Assembly: GCA_961205875.1 (NCBI GenBank) | Contig: OY540810.1 | Span: 434,001 to 498,000, forward strand | Direction of reading: 5' to 3' | Length of the DNA: 64,000 nucleotides | Origin: Sialis fuliginosa | Taxonomy: Eukaryota > Arthropoda > Insecta > Megaloptera > Sialidae | In this document: positions 47,401 through 58,605 of the stretch, one piece after another | How the letters are laid out: every line of letters begins with the position of its first letter | Position numbering within the stretch: position 1 is the first letter of the stretch | Made by a program: the position numbers and the translations under genes | The notes under the pieces: model-generated | Told to the model about the DNA's origin: nothing | Seen by the model: the letters and a program-made list of their open reading frames with translations, nothing else | Databases searched by the model: none

Positions 47401-50378
47401 TATTATATACGTTTGATTTTAAAGATAGAGAAAGAACTATTTTTAGAAACTTAAAAATAGATATACGTATTTTTAATTGTTTCGTTTTTTCTTGAAAATT
47501 AGTTGGTCATGATTATAAAAAAATTACATTTATTTAAAAAATATGCATTTAAAATTATTTATTTATTATTTTATAAAAATTTTAATTTTTATAAAATATC
47601 AAAAAAATGTATTTTATAATTTTTCTCTGCAATTAAAAAAATATACAAAAATATTCATATATTTTAATTTTTTATAAAAAAATAAGTATATTTTCTAAAC
47701 TTTTAAAATAAAAAACACAAAATAACATAACCCTACTTTCTGCTATTAGATAAATTACGAGTAAGTTACCTATCTCCAAAACTAACCTATCATAATTAAT
47801 TATAAAAAATAATACAGATTATTTTACACTGATTTTTATTTTTATACAAAAAAAAAAAAACTTTAATAAAAAATTATATAAATTTTGTAAACGCATACAA
47901 TTTTATTAACAGGGTATCCACTTGTTTTTGGAAATAAAATTCCCTGACTTGCCCCCCCCCCCCCTGATCTTTTTCTTTTTTTCCCTGACTTTCTAAAAAA
48001 AAATTAATAAATTCCCTGACTTTTCAGAATTTTAAATAAATTCCCTGACTTTCCCTGACCACTTTAGACTTCCCTGAAAGTGGACACCTTGAGATTATTT
48101 TACACTGATTTTTATTTTTATACAAAAAAAACTGTTCAATAAAAAATCATATAAATTTTGTAAACGCATAAAATTTTATTAAACAAATAATGTAGAAAAT
48201 ATAGAGGATGGAATCCAGACACTACATGTGTGGACACCGAAGGCATTGATTCTCAAAATTAATCTACCTCTCAGAAGCATTCATCCATCGAAATCTAGAA
48301 GGAGGCATGCCAAATTAAGAGGGGGAGTGTTGTTTACTACACTTACAATTAAACATAACTTACACTGATGCTAAATAAACAATTCAATCATTAAAAAACA
48401 TTTTATACACCAGCACCAGTCTTGTACAACAATACTCCAGCGTTGAACACTATTACTATATTACAAATATTTGATATTATAGACAATTAACTGTTAAACA
48501 GCTTAATTTGATGACAATCGGCCAATAGGTGTTAAAATGATGGATAATTAAACTTATTATTAGTATAATTTATTTATTAATTATTATATTATCATCGCAA
48601 CAATTATTTTACAGCAAAATTTTAAATTTCCCTCTCCGTGAATATTTTTGCGTACATCTTGCAACAATGTATGTATTTTTTGCGTACATCTTGCAACAAT
48701 GTATTTTTTGCGTACATTTTTCAACAATGTATTTTTTGCAAATCAATCATCTTTGTTTTTTATAGTTAGGTCATATTTTATGTTTCTTATATAAAATTAT
48801 AAAGAAATTTAGTACATAGTGCAATTAAATATGCGTAAATAATATAATATCAAGATTATTCTATTATTGTTTGACAGTTTTATTTCCTAACCTGAAAATG
48901 ATACAATGTTTTGAAAAGTGATATTAGATATTTATGTGAATAATGATATCTAAATATCAATAATTGTTATATTTATATATAACACAGGATTGCGTATTTT
49001 TATTAATTATATAAACTATACTTATTAATTTGCAGCTTTAATATTTAAAATATATTTTTGTTAACGTCAACAAAAAATACGTTATATTATATTAAAATCT
49101 TTACAAATTTAACCAAAATAGTCATAGCGGAGAGAAAATTAGCTTCAAACATGTAAGTAAACGACTCTAGCTATAATTTGTGTCATTTATAACTTTTATT
49201 ACAAAATTTACAGTGCTGAATTTTAAAATTGTATGTCCCATTCTTCCTTAATAAAAAAAAAAACTCTTAAAGTGTCCAAGACTGGTGCCAATACCTCAAA
49301 AACTGTCCTAAACACATTTATAATTCAATTTTAAAGCAAAATAAAACACGTTTAATTTAAACTTTAATAAATAATTGATTTGACAGAACTTGTTTTTTTT
49401 TTTAATATACTTAAATAGTTACTTAAATTATATAATTCAAAATATTAAATGATATAAATAGACATTATGTAGATAAAAATAAAAATACTTGCTCAAAAAT
49501 ATTTATAACTCTCAATAAGAAATATATTACAAATTAAAAAGTGTAAATGACAAATAAAAATAACCTTGAATATCAAAAAAAATGCACAAAAACTTCCTTA
49601 TTACTTTCAAATACCTAAGTAAAACAAATACTTAAAAAAATTTCGATTGTAATTCAACAAAATCAATAAATAAATTAATCGCTTACCTGCAGATCGGTCA
49701 AAAATTGATCATACTCCGCAGAACGTTCACCAATTGCCTCTACGTCTATCTGTTTTTCATCTCTAATAAAGAATACCACGTAACGATGCTTCTTATCTTT
49801 TTTGATTTCTTCATATGTAGTTTTACAAGCGTCAGATACTGTTACTCCTGACGCCTACAAAAAAAAATACGTATAAATAATTAATTAATGTAAAGACATA
49901 TAAATATTCAAAAAGTTGGTTTTCATTCACCATGCAATAAAAAAAAAAAAAAAACGTTAAGTCATTAAACCATAAAAAGTTAAGTACCTTGAACCGTGTC
50001 TTTAATATAATCACGTATACCAAAAAATTGTATTGATTGATAGATTACAAAAATTAGCTGTTAAAAATTCGTAATAATTTCGGTAAGGCTGGGGCGAGGC
50101 TAGACAGTGACTCATTTCAATGAAAAGGGTTTATTTAAAATATATTCATGCAAATTATGGATAAATAAAGAATCTAACTAATTTGTTGTATAAATATTCT
50201 CCAAAAGATTCATTGACACGAGATAAATATCCAAAAGTAATCCAAATATATATTTAAACTCAAAATGGCGACATCGACCGGCTTCCCTGTCACCAAAAAA
50301 GGGAGTATAGAAAGCGTAATAAGTAGAACAAAATAACCACAGTGCTTTTAAATATAAGTATTAAAACGAACTTACCAT
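44434..50378 (-). CDS. tsr: Cofilin / actin-depolymerising factor (twinstar orthologue), 4 exons, 148 aa
   Basis: Exons in coding order: 50376-50378 (ATG only), 49687-49854, 45886-46040 and 44434-44554. All introns are GT-AG, and frame is kept throughout. The product is 148 aa, the normal insect cofilin length. Residue 3 is the serine that LIM kinases phosphorylate to switch the family off. A basic KKDKKHR nuclear-import-like stretch lies at 19-25. The actin-binding long helix starts near W94 (WCPDTAKVKKKM), and the protein ends LRATDRQ. Cofilins bind ADP-actin, sever filaments and speed monomer release in the cytoplasm. A start exon holding only ATG is also known in vertebrate cofilin genes. 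Introns 2 and 3 hold transposon copies (families A, C and Q). Every residue block matches the family; no damage is seen. Confidence 0.97.
44585..45160 (+). mobile_element. Family A MITE in cofilin intron 3
   Basis: Both ends are present (AGGTACTGGCACCAGTAATC; 'ccataactagtatctttacctta'). An extra ~115 bp near 44670-44737 starts TTAACCCATTAGTTCCCAAG. It is bounded by a repeat of the host sequence 'tactcaattatctgttgatatttgattactac' (about 44623 and 44742), so it is an insertion with local duplication. Confidence 0.7.
45165..45870. repeat. Dispersed repeat fragments in cofilin intron 3
   Basis: The phrase 'actgaaccgattttratgcggttttcaccaatagttag' occurs at about 45180, 45662 and 45797. Between them, 45350-45610 is an inverted family Q segment (atgccattttaaa, tcccatataaattttatc). 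The 66-codon frame at 45639-45839 is this repeat. Confidence 0.6.
46105..46315 (-). mobile_element. Family C MITE fragment in cofilin intron 2
   Basis: Contains 'acaccaacggtattaaaacagtggtga' and ends 'ttgctagctcctttataatacc'. The left terminus is lost. A GTCT tract follows at 46316-46329. Confidence 0.65.
46330..47815. other. AT-rich intron sequence of the cofilin gene
   Basis: Includes a segment at about 47100-47270 that is the inverse of 13010-13120 (acttctagtatgaacaaaatcaac; gtcggtttttaaaaggcaaatta), a dispersed repeat. The 95-codon minus frame at 46498-46785 is a poly-F/K artefact. Confidence 0.5.
47817..48190. repeat. Tandem duplication flanking a CAGGGTATCCACTT element
   Basis: The segment 'agattattttacactgatttt' to 'aattttgtaaacgcata' occurs at 47817-47910 and again at 48094-48185. 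Between them (47910-48093) is a ~183-bp piece with inverted ends CAGGGTATCCACTT and AAGTGGACACCTTG. It contains four 'ttccctgactt' phrases, a hAT-like small element. Confidence 0.6.
48405..48620 (+). mobile_element. Family A MITE, left half, in cofilin intron 2
   Basis: 'caccagcaccagtcttgtac' then 'aatcggccaataggtgttaaaatg' and 'attatcatcgcaacaat'. A reverse-oriented terminus (ccaagactggtgccaatacc) lies at 49279-49298 and may be its separated right end. Confidence 0.55.
48645..48745. repeat. Minisatellite, ~31-35-bp unit, three copies
   Basis: The unit is 'tttttgcgtacatcttgcaacaatgta', with small length differences. Confidence 0.75.
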
Positions 50379-50516
50379 TTTTAATACTATTCACAAATAT
50401 ACAATAAATACCTAATTAAATATAAAAAATTGTGCCTACAACTGTTACAAATCGAATCGCAACGGACTGTGGGTTCCTTAGCAGATCAGAGGGGAGAGGG
50501 TTTTACAAGAAAATAT

Positions 50517-50526
50517 TGCGCATGCG
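50517..50526. promoter_or_regulatory. Candidate NRF1/EWG-type site upstream of cofilin
   Basis: TGCGCATGCG, a perfect match to the palindromic NRF1 core (YGCGCAYGCGC type; the insect relative is Erect wing), lies about 140 bp upstream of the cofilin start codon. This suggests a housekeeping-type promoter. The role is inferred from motif and position only. Confidence 0.4.
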
Positions 50527-50529
50527 TCA

Positions 50530-51417
50530 ATATTAACTTAATATTCCCACGCGAATGTTAGGTCCAATATTTCAAAAAATATATATTTTATTAGTTTGAT
50601 TTTACTATCGCAAAGTATGATAAAACAATATCTATAAGTTAACCCAGTAGTTAATAAATAATTCCAATTATTCTTTTAGAACTACTTTTTCTAGCGGTCG
50701 TGTAGTACTTAACCGTATTTGTAAATGCTAAAAGCGATGTTTTTATAAAATTATATTAAACCTGTGATTAAAGGGAGAATTCATAATCACGTTCAAAATA
50801 AGAAATATATTATACTTTTTTTGTATTTTCAATACTTTATTAAATGTGAGTCACCGGCTATTTGAGCCAATAAGATGGCAGAATTTCTGAAATGCCCTTT
50901 TAAGGTAAACTTGTCAATTACAAATGGCGTCACAGTTTTACCGCTAAATTTGAAACTTTTGAATGAAAACAATTATATATTTTTATAATATTTACATTTA
51001 TAATAGTATAAAATTGTTGTTAAGATATATTGAGAAATGCTGTATATTGTTTACTTCAATATTTTATTCTTAAAATTATTTTAATAAATATACTATAGGT
51101 TATTAAAAATATAATAACACAAAATTAATTTTAGTAATATTTTAATGTGACAATACATAATAGAATACAGGTCGTGTAATTATATCTATAGTTAATAATG
51201 TATATATGCACTCTTGATACGTATTTGTATTTATTTATGCCTATATATAGGTATATGTTTACTATTTATAAAGCCGACAAAAATATTTTGAATTAATTTT
51301 ATATTAAATTAGAAGATTATAGTAAATGATAAACATATGTATATTATATTCTCTAATCTAAATGAGATTTATCTTTAATCTATTCAAAACTTTACTAAAA
51401 CCAATAACTAATAATTA
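50530..51417. other. Spacer between cofilin and TPS, no gene seen
   Basis: AT-rich. No exon or clear repeat is visible apart from short low-complexity tracts. Confidence 0.45.
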
Positions 51418-51797
51418 TATATTGGGTGTTTTTGTAAAGTAAATTTTTTGAAATTTTGAAGAAAAAATTAATTACAAATAAAAAAAATCTCTGAGAATCA
51501 TTAATTAAATCTAAGAACTTGTTGTCTCTTATGATTATTTAAAAAAATTAATAGTTTTCGAGTGAAAAATATTGAAAATCCAAGAATTTCTCATTGTTTT
51601 GCTCCATATCATAAAAAATTGACATTTAAAAAAACAAAATTTCAGGTAAAAGTTGCTTATCTTTCTTCGTAAATTACGAATCTGTAATAAAAAATATGGG
51701 TTTAAATTTTTTTTAAATTAAACGCATTAAAACTTTTGTCTGAAACATTTTTTATGAAAATTCGTTATTTCGGAAATAATCCGTCTTTAAAAACACA
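51418..51797. mobile_element. Family N element, both ends visible (mariner-like candidate)
   Basis: Left end 'tatattgggtgtttttgtaaag' and right end 'tttaaaaacacacccggtata' form an imperfect inverted repeat, with TA outside. Internal blocks match 16790-17058. It is non-coding. Confidence 0.6.
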
Positions 51798-52449
51798 CCC
51801 GGTATACAAACAATAATAAATTACTTTATTAATTTAAAAATTATTTTAATCACCATAAAGTCCAAACTATTATATGATTATAAATATTTGCACAATTATA
51901 CTTGTTTATGATTCGAATTTTAATATATTATTGACATAATTACTCTTTTTATAACAGAAAAAATTATTAGAGATAATTTATAAATTCTAAGCAAGTGTAA
52001 ATACATACATATTTAATTGTTAGTGATAATTGATAATCTCTCTGTGTAATTAAAATATATTATCAATGTTAATAACTAATTTTTATTTTATAAAATTAAT
52101 CGATATTTTTTAAATTTATGTATGAACTCCTAGCTACGCCACTGCCCTTTGAAGAAAAACCTATAAAATAAAAAATATATATATAATTTATTCATTTTTT
52201 AACGTTTTATGCAGAATCGTCCAATACATGTGTTTTTGATAGTTTTATAATGTTGTTATTTAATTAAATAATAATATTATTCATATTTGCAACACAAATG
52301 TCAAAATAATGCAACGAATGCAACAATAGAAAATCAGCTGTTTTAGTAGTTTTTTTCACGTGATACCTCCTTCCACTTTTTTGTTTATTATTGTTACGAT
52401 AAAAGCCGGTATTTACTACTATGTATTTAAATATTAGATACATGTTCAT

Positions 52450-52850
52450 GGAAATGTAAGTTTTGTTAGTAAGTAAATCATGCTGTAGCTTCGTGATTAT
52501 TTTTTACCTGTGGATTGAAATGGTTATACCGGCTAGACGCGTGAATATTTTTGTTTTCGTAAGCGTGCATTGGACGGTTCTAGAACAGAAATATCTGTAC
52601 AAACGCGAAACATCCAAATCAGTTGTCAGTTTAGCCTGTCAGTATTAAAATTATACTTACCGAACTCTTAAAAGATTATAAAATTACGTCAATTTACTAT
52701 TCGGGTCTGTGGTCAAAGATAACGTGTACCGGGTTACGACCTTTTTGATAATAAAGTTTTCGTAATTTATATTATATTAATTCACGACGCAGTGTAAGTC
52801 GATGTTTAAATCTATTGTTAGTATTGTGATTTAGAAATATTGAAAAATCT
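52450..52850 (+). promoter_or_regulatory. Probable TPS promoter and 5' untranslated region
   Basis: A non-repetitive stretch just upstream of the TPS start. It contains several arthropod initiator-like TCAGT words (at 52618, 52626 and 52636) and a TTCTAGAAC palindrome at 52578 that resembles two heat-shock-factor half-sites. No TATA box is obvious. Extent and start site are inferred. Confidence 0.4.
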
Positions 52851-52856
52851 GTAAAA

Positions 52857-55256
52857 ATGAGCGACGTATCACCGGCAAGTACTATGATTGTTGTCTCCAA
52901 CAGACTGCCATTTGTTCTGCAAAGGAATGAAAAAACTGGTAAACTGTTCAGAAAAGCCAGTGCTGGTGGTTTAGTGACAGCTGTTGCTCCTGTTGTCATC
53001 AAGGGAAAAGGAATCTGGGTAGGATGGCCAGGGATTCACATGAAAGATCCCAACGAACAAATACCAGAATCTGATCCAAACGATAAAACACCAACAGCCG
53101 GATTACTATCAGAAAGAGTAGTCGCTGTAAATGCAGAACCTGTGCTTTTTGATAATTATTACAACGGTTGTTGCAACGCTACGTTCTGGCCGTTGTTTCA
53201 CTCGATGCCTGACAGAGCCGAGTTTTCTAGAGATTATTGGAAAGCGTATACAAAAGTCAATAAAGAATTCGCATCGATGACTGTGAAAGCGCTTCGTAAA
53301 GTGAAAGAATCTAACCCTACGAGTACAAACATACCGTTGATTTGGGTTCACGACTACCACTTAATGTTAGCTGCCAATTGGATCAGACAATCGGCCGATG
53401 AGCAAAATTTACAATACAAAATCAGTTTCTTCTTGCATATACCTTTTCCGTCTTGGGATATATTTCGCCTGTTCCCTTGGGCAGATGAAATTTTACAAGG
53501 TATATTAGCCTGTGATATGGTAGGATTTCACATTCAAGATTATTGTTTAAACTTCGTGGATTGTTGTCAGAGATGCTTGGGGTGCCGTGTCGATCGGAAG
53601 AATCTCTTAGTGGAACAAGGGGGCCGCACTGTAAGAGTACGTCCTTTACCGATAGGCATCCCTTACGATAGATTTGTGCATCTGGCGGAAACCGCTCCCA
53701 AAGTCATGTTGACAAATCAAAAAATAGTTTTGGGTGTTGATAGATTAGACTACACAAAAGGCTTAGTGAATAGATTAAAGTCATTTGAAATATTCCTCAA
53801 AAACCATCCGGAACACATCGAAAAAGTTACGTTACTTCAAATATCAGTGCCATCGCGAACAGATGTAAAAGTGTATCAAGAATTGAAAGAAGAAATGGAC
53901 CAGCTTGTCGGCCGAATAAACGGCCACTTTACAACACCTAATTGGTCTCCTATCCGTTACATCTACGGCTGTGTCAACCAACACGAACTAGCCGCATTCT
54001 ACAGAGACGCGGCCGTAGCTTTAGTGACGCCGTTGAGAGACGGAATGAATTTAGTCGCAAAGGAATTCGTCGCTTGTCAAATTAACACTCCTCCGGGAGT
54101 TCTAATACTGTCTCCGTTTGCCGGCGCCGGAGAAATGATGCACGAGGCTCTGATATGCAACCCATACGAGCTAGAAGCAGCTGCAGAGATGATTCACAGA
54201 GCTCTTACGATGCCTGAAGACGAAAGGACACTCCGTATGAATAATTTGAGGAGGCGAGAAAAAATGAACGATGTTAATTTCTGGATGAAAACGTTTTTGA
54301 AAACGATGGGGTCCCTCGTAGCTCAAGAAGAACAAGACGATGTTGGAGCTACGCTCCTTCCTGCAGTTACCATGGATGATTTCGATGATTACCTTTCGAA
54401 ATACATCGGAAGCTCGTACAAGCTTGCGTTGTTACTTGATTACGACGGTACCTTAGCGCCTATTGCGCCGCATCCAGACTTGGCTGTTCTTCCTACCGAG
54501 ACTAAAAGCGTGCTCACTAGATTGTCTAACATGTCTGACGTATACATCGCTATCATATCAGGCCGGAACGTAGATAACGTCAAGACAATGGTAGGAATTG
54601 AAGGAATCACTTACGCTGGAAACCACGGCTTAGAAATATTGCATCCAGACGGGACTAGATTCGTGCATCCAATGCCTGTTAAATATCAAGATAAAGTATC
54701 CGATTTGCTGAGGAATTTACAAGAGCAAGTGTGCAAAGACGGAGCATGGGTTGAAAACAAAGGAGCGCTGTTAACTTTCCATTACCGTGAAACGCCGGTG
54801 GATCTACGGCCCGATATGATTCAACAAGCGAAAGCAATAATCGAAGATGCCGGGTTCAAAGCGAGTCGTGCTCATTGCGCAATCGAAGCCAAACCTCCAG
54901 TGCAGTGGAATAAAGGGCGTGCTTCCATTTATATACTCAGAACAGCTTTCGGAGTTGATTGGAGCGAGCGTATAAGGATTATCTACGTCGGCGATGACGT
55001 GACCGACGAAGACGCAATGCAAGCTTTGAAAGGTATGGCGGCTACGTTCCGCGTTACTTCTTCAAGCATTGTTAAGACTTCAGCCGAGCGTAGATTGCCA
55101 TCGACTGATTCTGTGCTTACGATGTTGAAGTGGGTGGAGCGACATTTGCATCGGAAGGAAGTTAAAGATTCTAATGATCCCAAGTTTAATTTACCGACAC
55201 GTAAGAATACGACGGTACAAATGCAGATGGCGTTTTTAGAGAAAACCGAGGATTGA
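52857..55256 (+). CDS. Tps1: Trehalose-6-phosphate synthase (TPS/TPP fusion), intronless frame, 799 aa
   Basis: Makes trehalose-6-phosphate from UDP-glucose and glucose-6-phosphate, the first step to trehalose, the main insect haemolymph sugar; cytosolic, chiefly fat body. The N-terminal ~480 residues are a GT20 OtsA-type synthase: SNRLP at 14-18, SAGG at 35-38, the donor-binding DRLDYTKG at 295-302 (R296, K301) and PLRDGMNLVAKEF at 392-404. The C-terminal part is an OtsB-type HAD domain, with DYDGT at 528-532 and GDDVTDED at 712-719. Both aspartates of the first HAD motif are present, so phosphatase activity is possible. Insect TPS proteins are about 800-840 aa, so this is full length. The first ATG (after aaaa) begins the conserved MSDVSPAST...SNRLP start. 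No stop or frameshift interrupts the 799 codons. Confidence 0.97.
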   Translation: MSDVSPASTMIVVSNRLPFVLQRNEKTGKLFRKASAGGLVTAVAPVVIKGKGIWVGWPGIHMKDPNEQIPESDPNDKTPTAGLLSERVVAVNAEPVLFDNYYNGCCNATFWPLFHSMPDRAEFSRDYWKAYTKVNKEFASMTVKALRKVKESNPTSTNIPLIWVHDYHLMLAANWIRQSADEQNLQYKISFFLHIPFPSWDIFRLFPWADEILQGILACDMVGFHIQDYCLNFVDCCQRCLGCRVDRKNLLVEQGGRTVRVRPLPIGIPYDRFVHLAETAPKVMLTNQKIVLGVDRLDYTKGLVNRLKSFEIFLKNHPEHIEKVTLLQISVPSRTDVKVYQELKEEMDQLVGRINGHFTTPNWSPIRYIYGCVNQHELAAFYRDAAVALVTPLRDGMNLVAKEFVACQINTPPGVLILSPFAGAGEMMHEALICNPYELEAAAEMIHRALTMPEDERTLRMNNLRRREKMNDVNFWMKTFLKTMGSLVAQEEQDDVGATLLPAVTMDDFDDYLSKYIGSSYKLALLLDYDGTLAPIAPHPDLAVLPTETKSVLTRLSNMSDVYIAIISGRNVDNVKTMVGIEGITYAGNHGLEILHPDGTRFVHPMPVKYQDKVSDLLRNLQEQVCKDGAWVENKGALLTFHYRETPVDLRPDMIQQAKAIIEDAGFKASRAHCAIEAKPPVQWNKGRASIYILRTAFGVDWSERIRIIYVGDDVTDEDAMQALKGMAATFRVTSSSIVKTSAERRLPSTDSVLTMLKWVERHLHRKEVKDSNDPKFNLPTRKNTTVQMQMAFLEKTED

Positions 55257-55519
55257 AAACAAGGAATATATTTTAGTCGTGTATTAGAATGTGTTTTACT
55301 TACTTTTATTAGTTATTTTGTACATTAATATGACTGATCTGTCTCATTCCTTTTGTTTTACTAATTATTTTACGCACATTTGTGTTTTCATGTGCCGTTA
55401 ACTCTAGCTATAGATTAATATGGGTACTAAATTTCGTAGATTTGTACTTTTGAATATTCTAATAGTAATTTTTTGATGTGTTTTAATTATTTATCTATTA
55501 TGACTGATATATTATTTTA

Positions 55520-55525
55520 AATAAA
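55520..55525 (+). terminator. Polyadenylation signal of TPS
   Basis: AATAAA about 265 nt after the TPS stop, the first canonical signal downstream. Confidence 0.55.
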
Positions 55526-55559
55526 TAAACTTTTCTCTAATATTTTCATGAAAAATAGG

Positions 55560-56186
55560 ATATTTGACTAAATTGTGCGTAGGTATTTTTATAATAAATT
55601 CTTCCTTCGTATCTTTTTCTAAAAAAGATCCGAAAAAACGCTAAAAATAATGTTTTTCTATTCAAATTAAAAATTTTCCGCCAAAACGTTCATTCAAAGT
55701 CACGTGGTTGCTTGTGACGTCATCAAACTGAAACCAACCAATAGGGATCGAGTATTCTGACGTTTAACATAATATTTCCTTATGTCATACCGCTGAAAAT
55801 ATGTGCCAGACGCGTTTTTATAATTTTAAATTAGATTTTTTAATAAAAATACTGACATACCTACTTCACGTAAAAAACACTTATGGTAACATAACCTATA
55901 CTTTTTACAATAAAGTGTCAAATACCCTATTCATTTGTAGGCATTCAACTGATCTTATTAATATCTCTTATACGAAATGTATTTTGTTTGTTGTAAACTT
56001 AATGTTACCAATAATCAGACTGAGAAAAGAATTACTCGCTATTCGTGATAAAATGTATATTTTTTGTAATGTCATGTTGAACATAAATGTATATTTACAT
56101 GTGTTTCAGTAACATTTAACGAAATAAAGCTGCCTTAATTAATTTTTATTCTTATTTGAAATCCTATCGCAAAATAAAATCTGAAA
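55560..56186. other. Spacer downstream of TPS, no gene seen
   Basis: The 103-codon frame at 55801-56112 shows no domain and is AT-driven. It may lie in an extended TPS 3' untranslated region, with another AATAAA near 56121. Confidence 0.4.
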
Positions 56187-56280
56187 CTGTTAGGCTCCTG
56201 ATGAAGACTTCTTGTGAAATCGAAACACGTGTCGAGTGGTTAAGGTTTGTACTTTTAGTTTAACCGTTTTTCCAGTAGTA
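56187..56280 (+). mobile_element. Family F, single arm
   Basis: 'actgttaggctcctgatgaa' then GACTTCTTGTGAAATCGAAA, 'cacgtgtcgagtggttaagg' and 'tttttccagta'. Only one arm of the palindrome is present, and it keeps CTGATGA and GAAAC. Confidence 0.6.
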
Positions 56281-56672
56281 TTTTCATGTATGAAGGTTCT
56301 ATAATACGTATAAATTGTATCAGTTATGTGTTTCTATAATTAACACAGTGAATATAATTCAATCGAACCCGTCCTTTCTAGTAATTACCCTATCAGTGAT
56401 AATGATTACTATAAATACAGTCATCAATATGTACTGTTTAAGTAAGTCAGAGGTTCCTAATATTTTTTGCTTATAAACATATTCTTTTTGCAAGGAATAG
56501 GTACTATTATTTTTTGTTTTAAAGAACGTATAAATAAACCACGTAACGCCTTTATAGGGGGGGGGGGGGGTCATATTCAATTAAAAATAAAATTTTGTTG
56601 GACAATTAACTGATATCTATTATGTTTATTTCATTCTGAAATAGTTAAATAATAAGTTATTTTATAACCTAA
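56281..56672. other. Spacer, no gene seen
   Basis: Contains a G13 run near 56559. The frame at 56359-56580 reads through that run and is not supported. Confidence 0.4.
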
Positions 56673-57325
56673 AAAAACATCTGGCAAGTAAATGCACAGT
56701 GCTTCCTCGTGCTAAATTCACCAAAGGTAGTTAATTATTCAACAATTTAAATAAATAGCGATAGTGTTGGTTAACTATTTAATATTTATACCATTTAACG
56801 TATATTTTTAATTTTTTGATAATTTCAATCTAAATCTATGCAAACGGCAAAATAACATTTAATATATCAAAGTAAATATCAATTTAAAAAAAAAATGACG
56901 ATTTTTTAAAGCAAATTGAGATAAATCTTTGTAAGGGAATATTTTACAACAAACCCATATTATAGGAAATTTAATGCTCTACAAAAAAGATTCAATAAAA
57001 TTTTCACGTAAAATGTGTCGTTCTTGAGATATCTTGAAAAAATAAATATCTTGGGGTGTCACCCCTCCCCCTTACACACGATTTTGAAATGGGATCGTCC
57101 TCAAGCCAGACCCAACCATCCAACCAAGTTTCATTAATATTGATTCAGTGGTTCATGAGTTATACGTGTGACAAGGATTTACGGGACAGACAGACAGACA
57201 CGGAACGAAAAATGTTTGTCTTGACCTTAAACGGAAAGATCAATTTAAAATTTTAAAATCAGAAAAAATTTTTTGTTTCATTTTAAAATGATCACAAAGC
57301 TTCTCGTATCTTCGATATTACAAAC
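56673..57325 (-). mobile_element. Family B element, reverse orientation, near full length
   Basis: Starts 'aacatctggcaagtaaatgc' and ends 'cttctcgtatcttcgatatt'. The microsatellite appears as 'gacagacagacagacacgg' near 57185. Confidence 0.75.
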
Positions 57326-57743
57326 AAATATTCAGTATATTATCTTGAGTTTTCACAGCATTTTACCTTGCATAAAATGAGTTTAATAAACAAATAAATT
57401 TACCAACGTGGTTATAATAAATAAAACAAACATTGAGAAACAAATATTTTATTGAAGATTACATAACTTAATATCCTACTTACTTACAAGATAAGTACCT
57501 ACTTACTTAACTCAACCTACAAATATACATTACCTATATTTATCAATAATTGTCATAATATTACATTAATTCTGGCAAAAATAAATATTTTCTAAATTGT
57601 AAATCGTAAAATACTATTGTTAATTAATTTACACATATTTAAAAATAAAATATTTGTACAAGTTCTGCATCAAACAAACAATCATGTATAAAAATACTAT
57701 ATTATTGGGAATATATCCTTTACAAACAGACAAGTTTGTGTTA

Positions 57744-58226
57744 TTAACCCATTAACGCCCAGCACCTCATTTTATAATTCGTGTTGCTTTCTATGGATAT
57801 TAATTCACAATATTTCCTCTTAAAAATCAGAAGCTAGTAGTGCAACAAACAAAATCTGTTAACGTTATTAGTTTCACGTGTTTTAATTGTTGCCAATTAT
57901 TTGTATATGAATAGAGACAATGTGATATGCTAATATATTTTATCCAACAAACGAATTTTGTTTAAATCATATGGAATAACTTAAATATACATATAACTTG
58001 ATTTTTAAATGTAATTTATCTATCTTTCAGAAAAGCAGTCTCACACAAAATAGAATTCATATTTGCCAAATTTACTCGCACGAATGCAAACCATTATTTT
58101 TTTTCTCTAAATATAAAAAAAAGTTTTTGTTGTAATATTTAGTTAAAATATATTGTATGTGTACTTAATTTCATTTTAAAAAATCTTTTGCATATTTTAA
58201 TTTTTTTTTGGGCGTTAATGGGTTAA
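57744..58226. mobile_element. piggyBac-like MITE flanked by TTAA
   Basis: TTAA (57744-57747) then CCCATTAACGCCC; at the far end GGGCGTTAATGGG (58210-58222) then TTAA (58223-58226). A 13-bp perfect inverted repeat starting CCC/ending GGG next to a TTAA duplication is the piggyBac signature. It is 475 bp with no transposase frame. Confidence 0.8.
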
Positions 58227-58249
58227 TAAAACAATAAATTATATATCGT

Positions 58250-58605
58250 AGTTTTTACGCATCTTTTACCCGTTTTTTTAAACTTTCTTTCCAGCATTAG
58301 TTTATTTTATTTCCCAATGCATTTCTAAGTAACATAAAACAGTTTTTTTAAAATGCGTAAAAATACGTAAAAAATGCGTAAAAAACAGAAACGTGCTCTT
58401 TTTGATATTCTATTTATATAATTTATTTTTTTATTAATGATATATTTGTGAAGTACATTTCCTCAAACGTGCGTCGTGATTTTTACGCGTTTTTTAAACT
58501 TTCATCCCAGCATTAGTTTATTTTATTTCCCAATGCACTTCTAAGTAACATAAAACAGTTTTTAAAAAATACGTAAAAAATGATATTTATATAATTTGTT
58601 TTATT
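58250..58605. repeat. Direct duplication, period ~216 bp, downstream of RTF1
   Basis: 'ccagcattagtttattttatttcccaatgca' and 'ctaagtaacataaaacagttttt' occur at about 58291 and 58507. Each is followed by AT-rich 'tgcgtaaaaa' repeats. Confidence 0.7.

Noticed and set aside
52578..52585. Functional heat-shock element for TPS
   Set aside because: TTCTAGAA gives only two properly oriented half-sites, and a third is lacking. I mention it under the promoter but do not claim function.
53109..55183. Antisense frames within TPS (53109-53360, 54804-55022, 54983-55183)
   Set aside because: Shadows of the TPS coding strand with no independent support.
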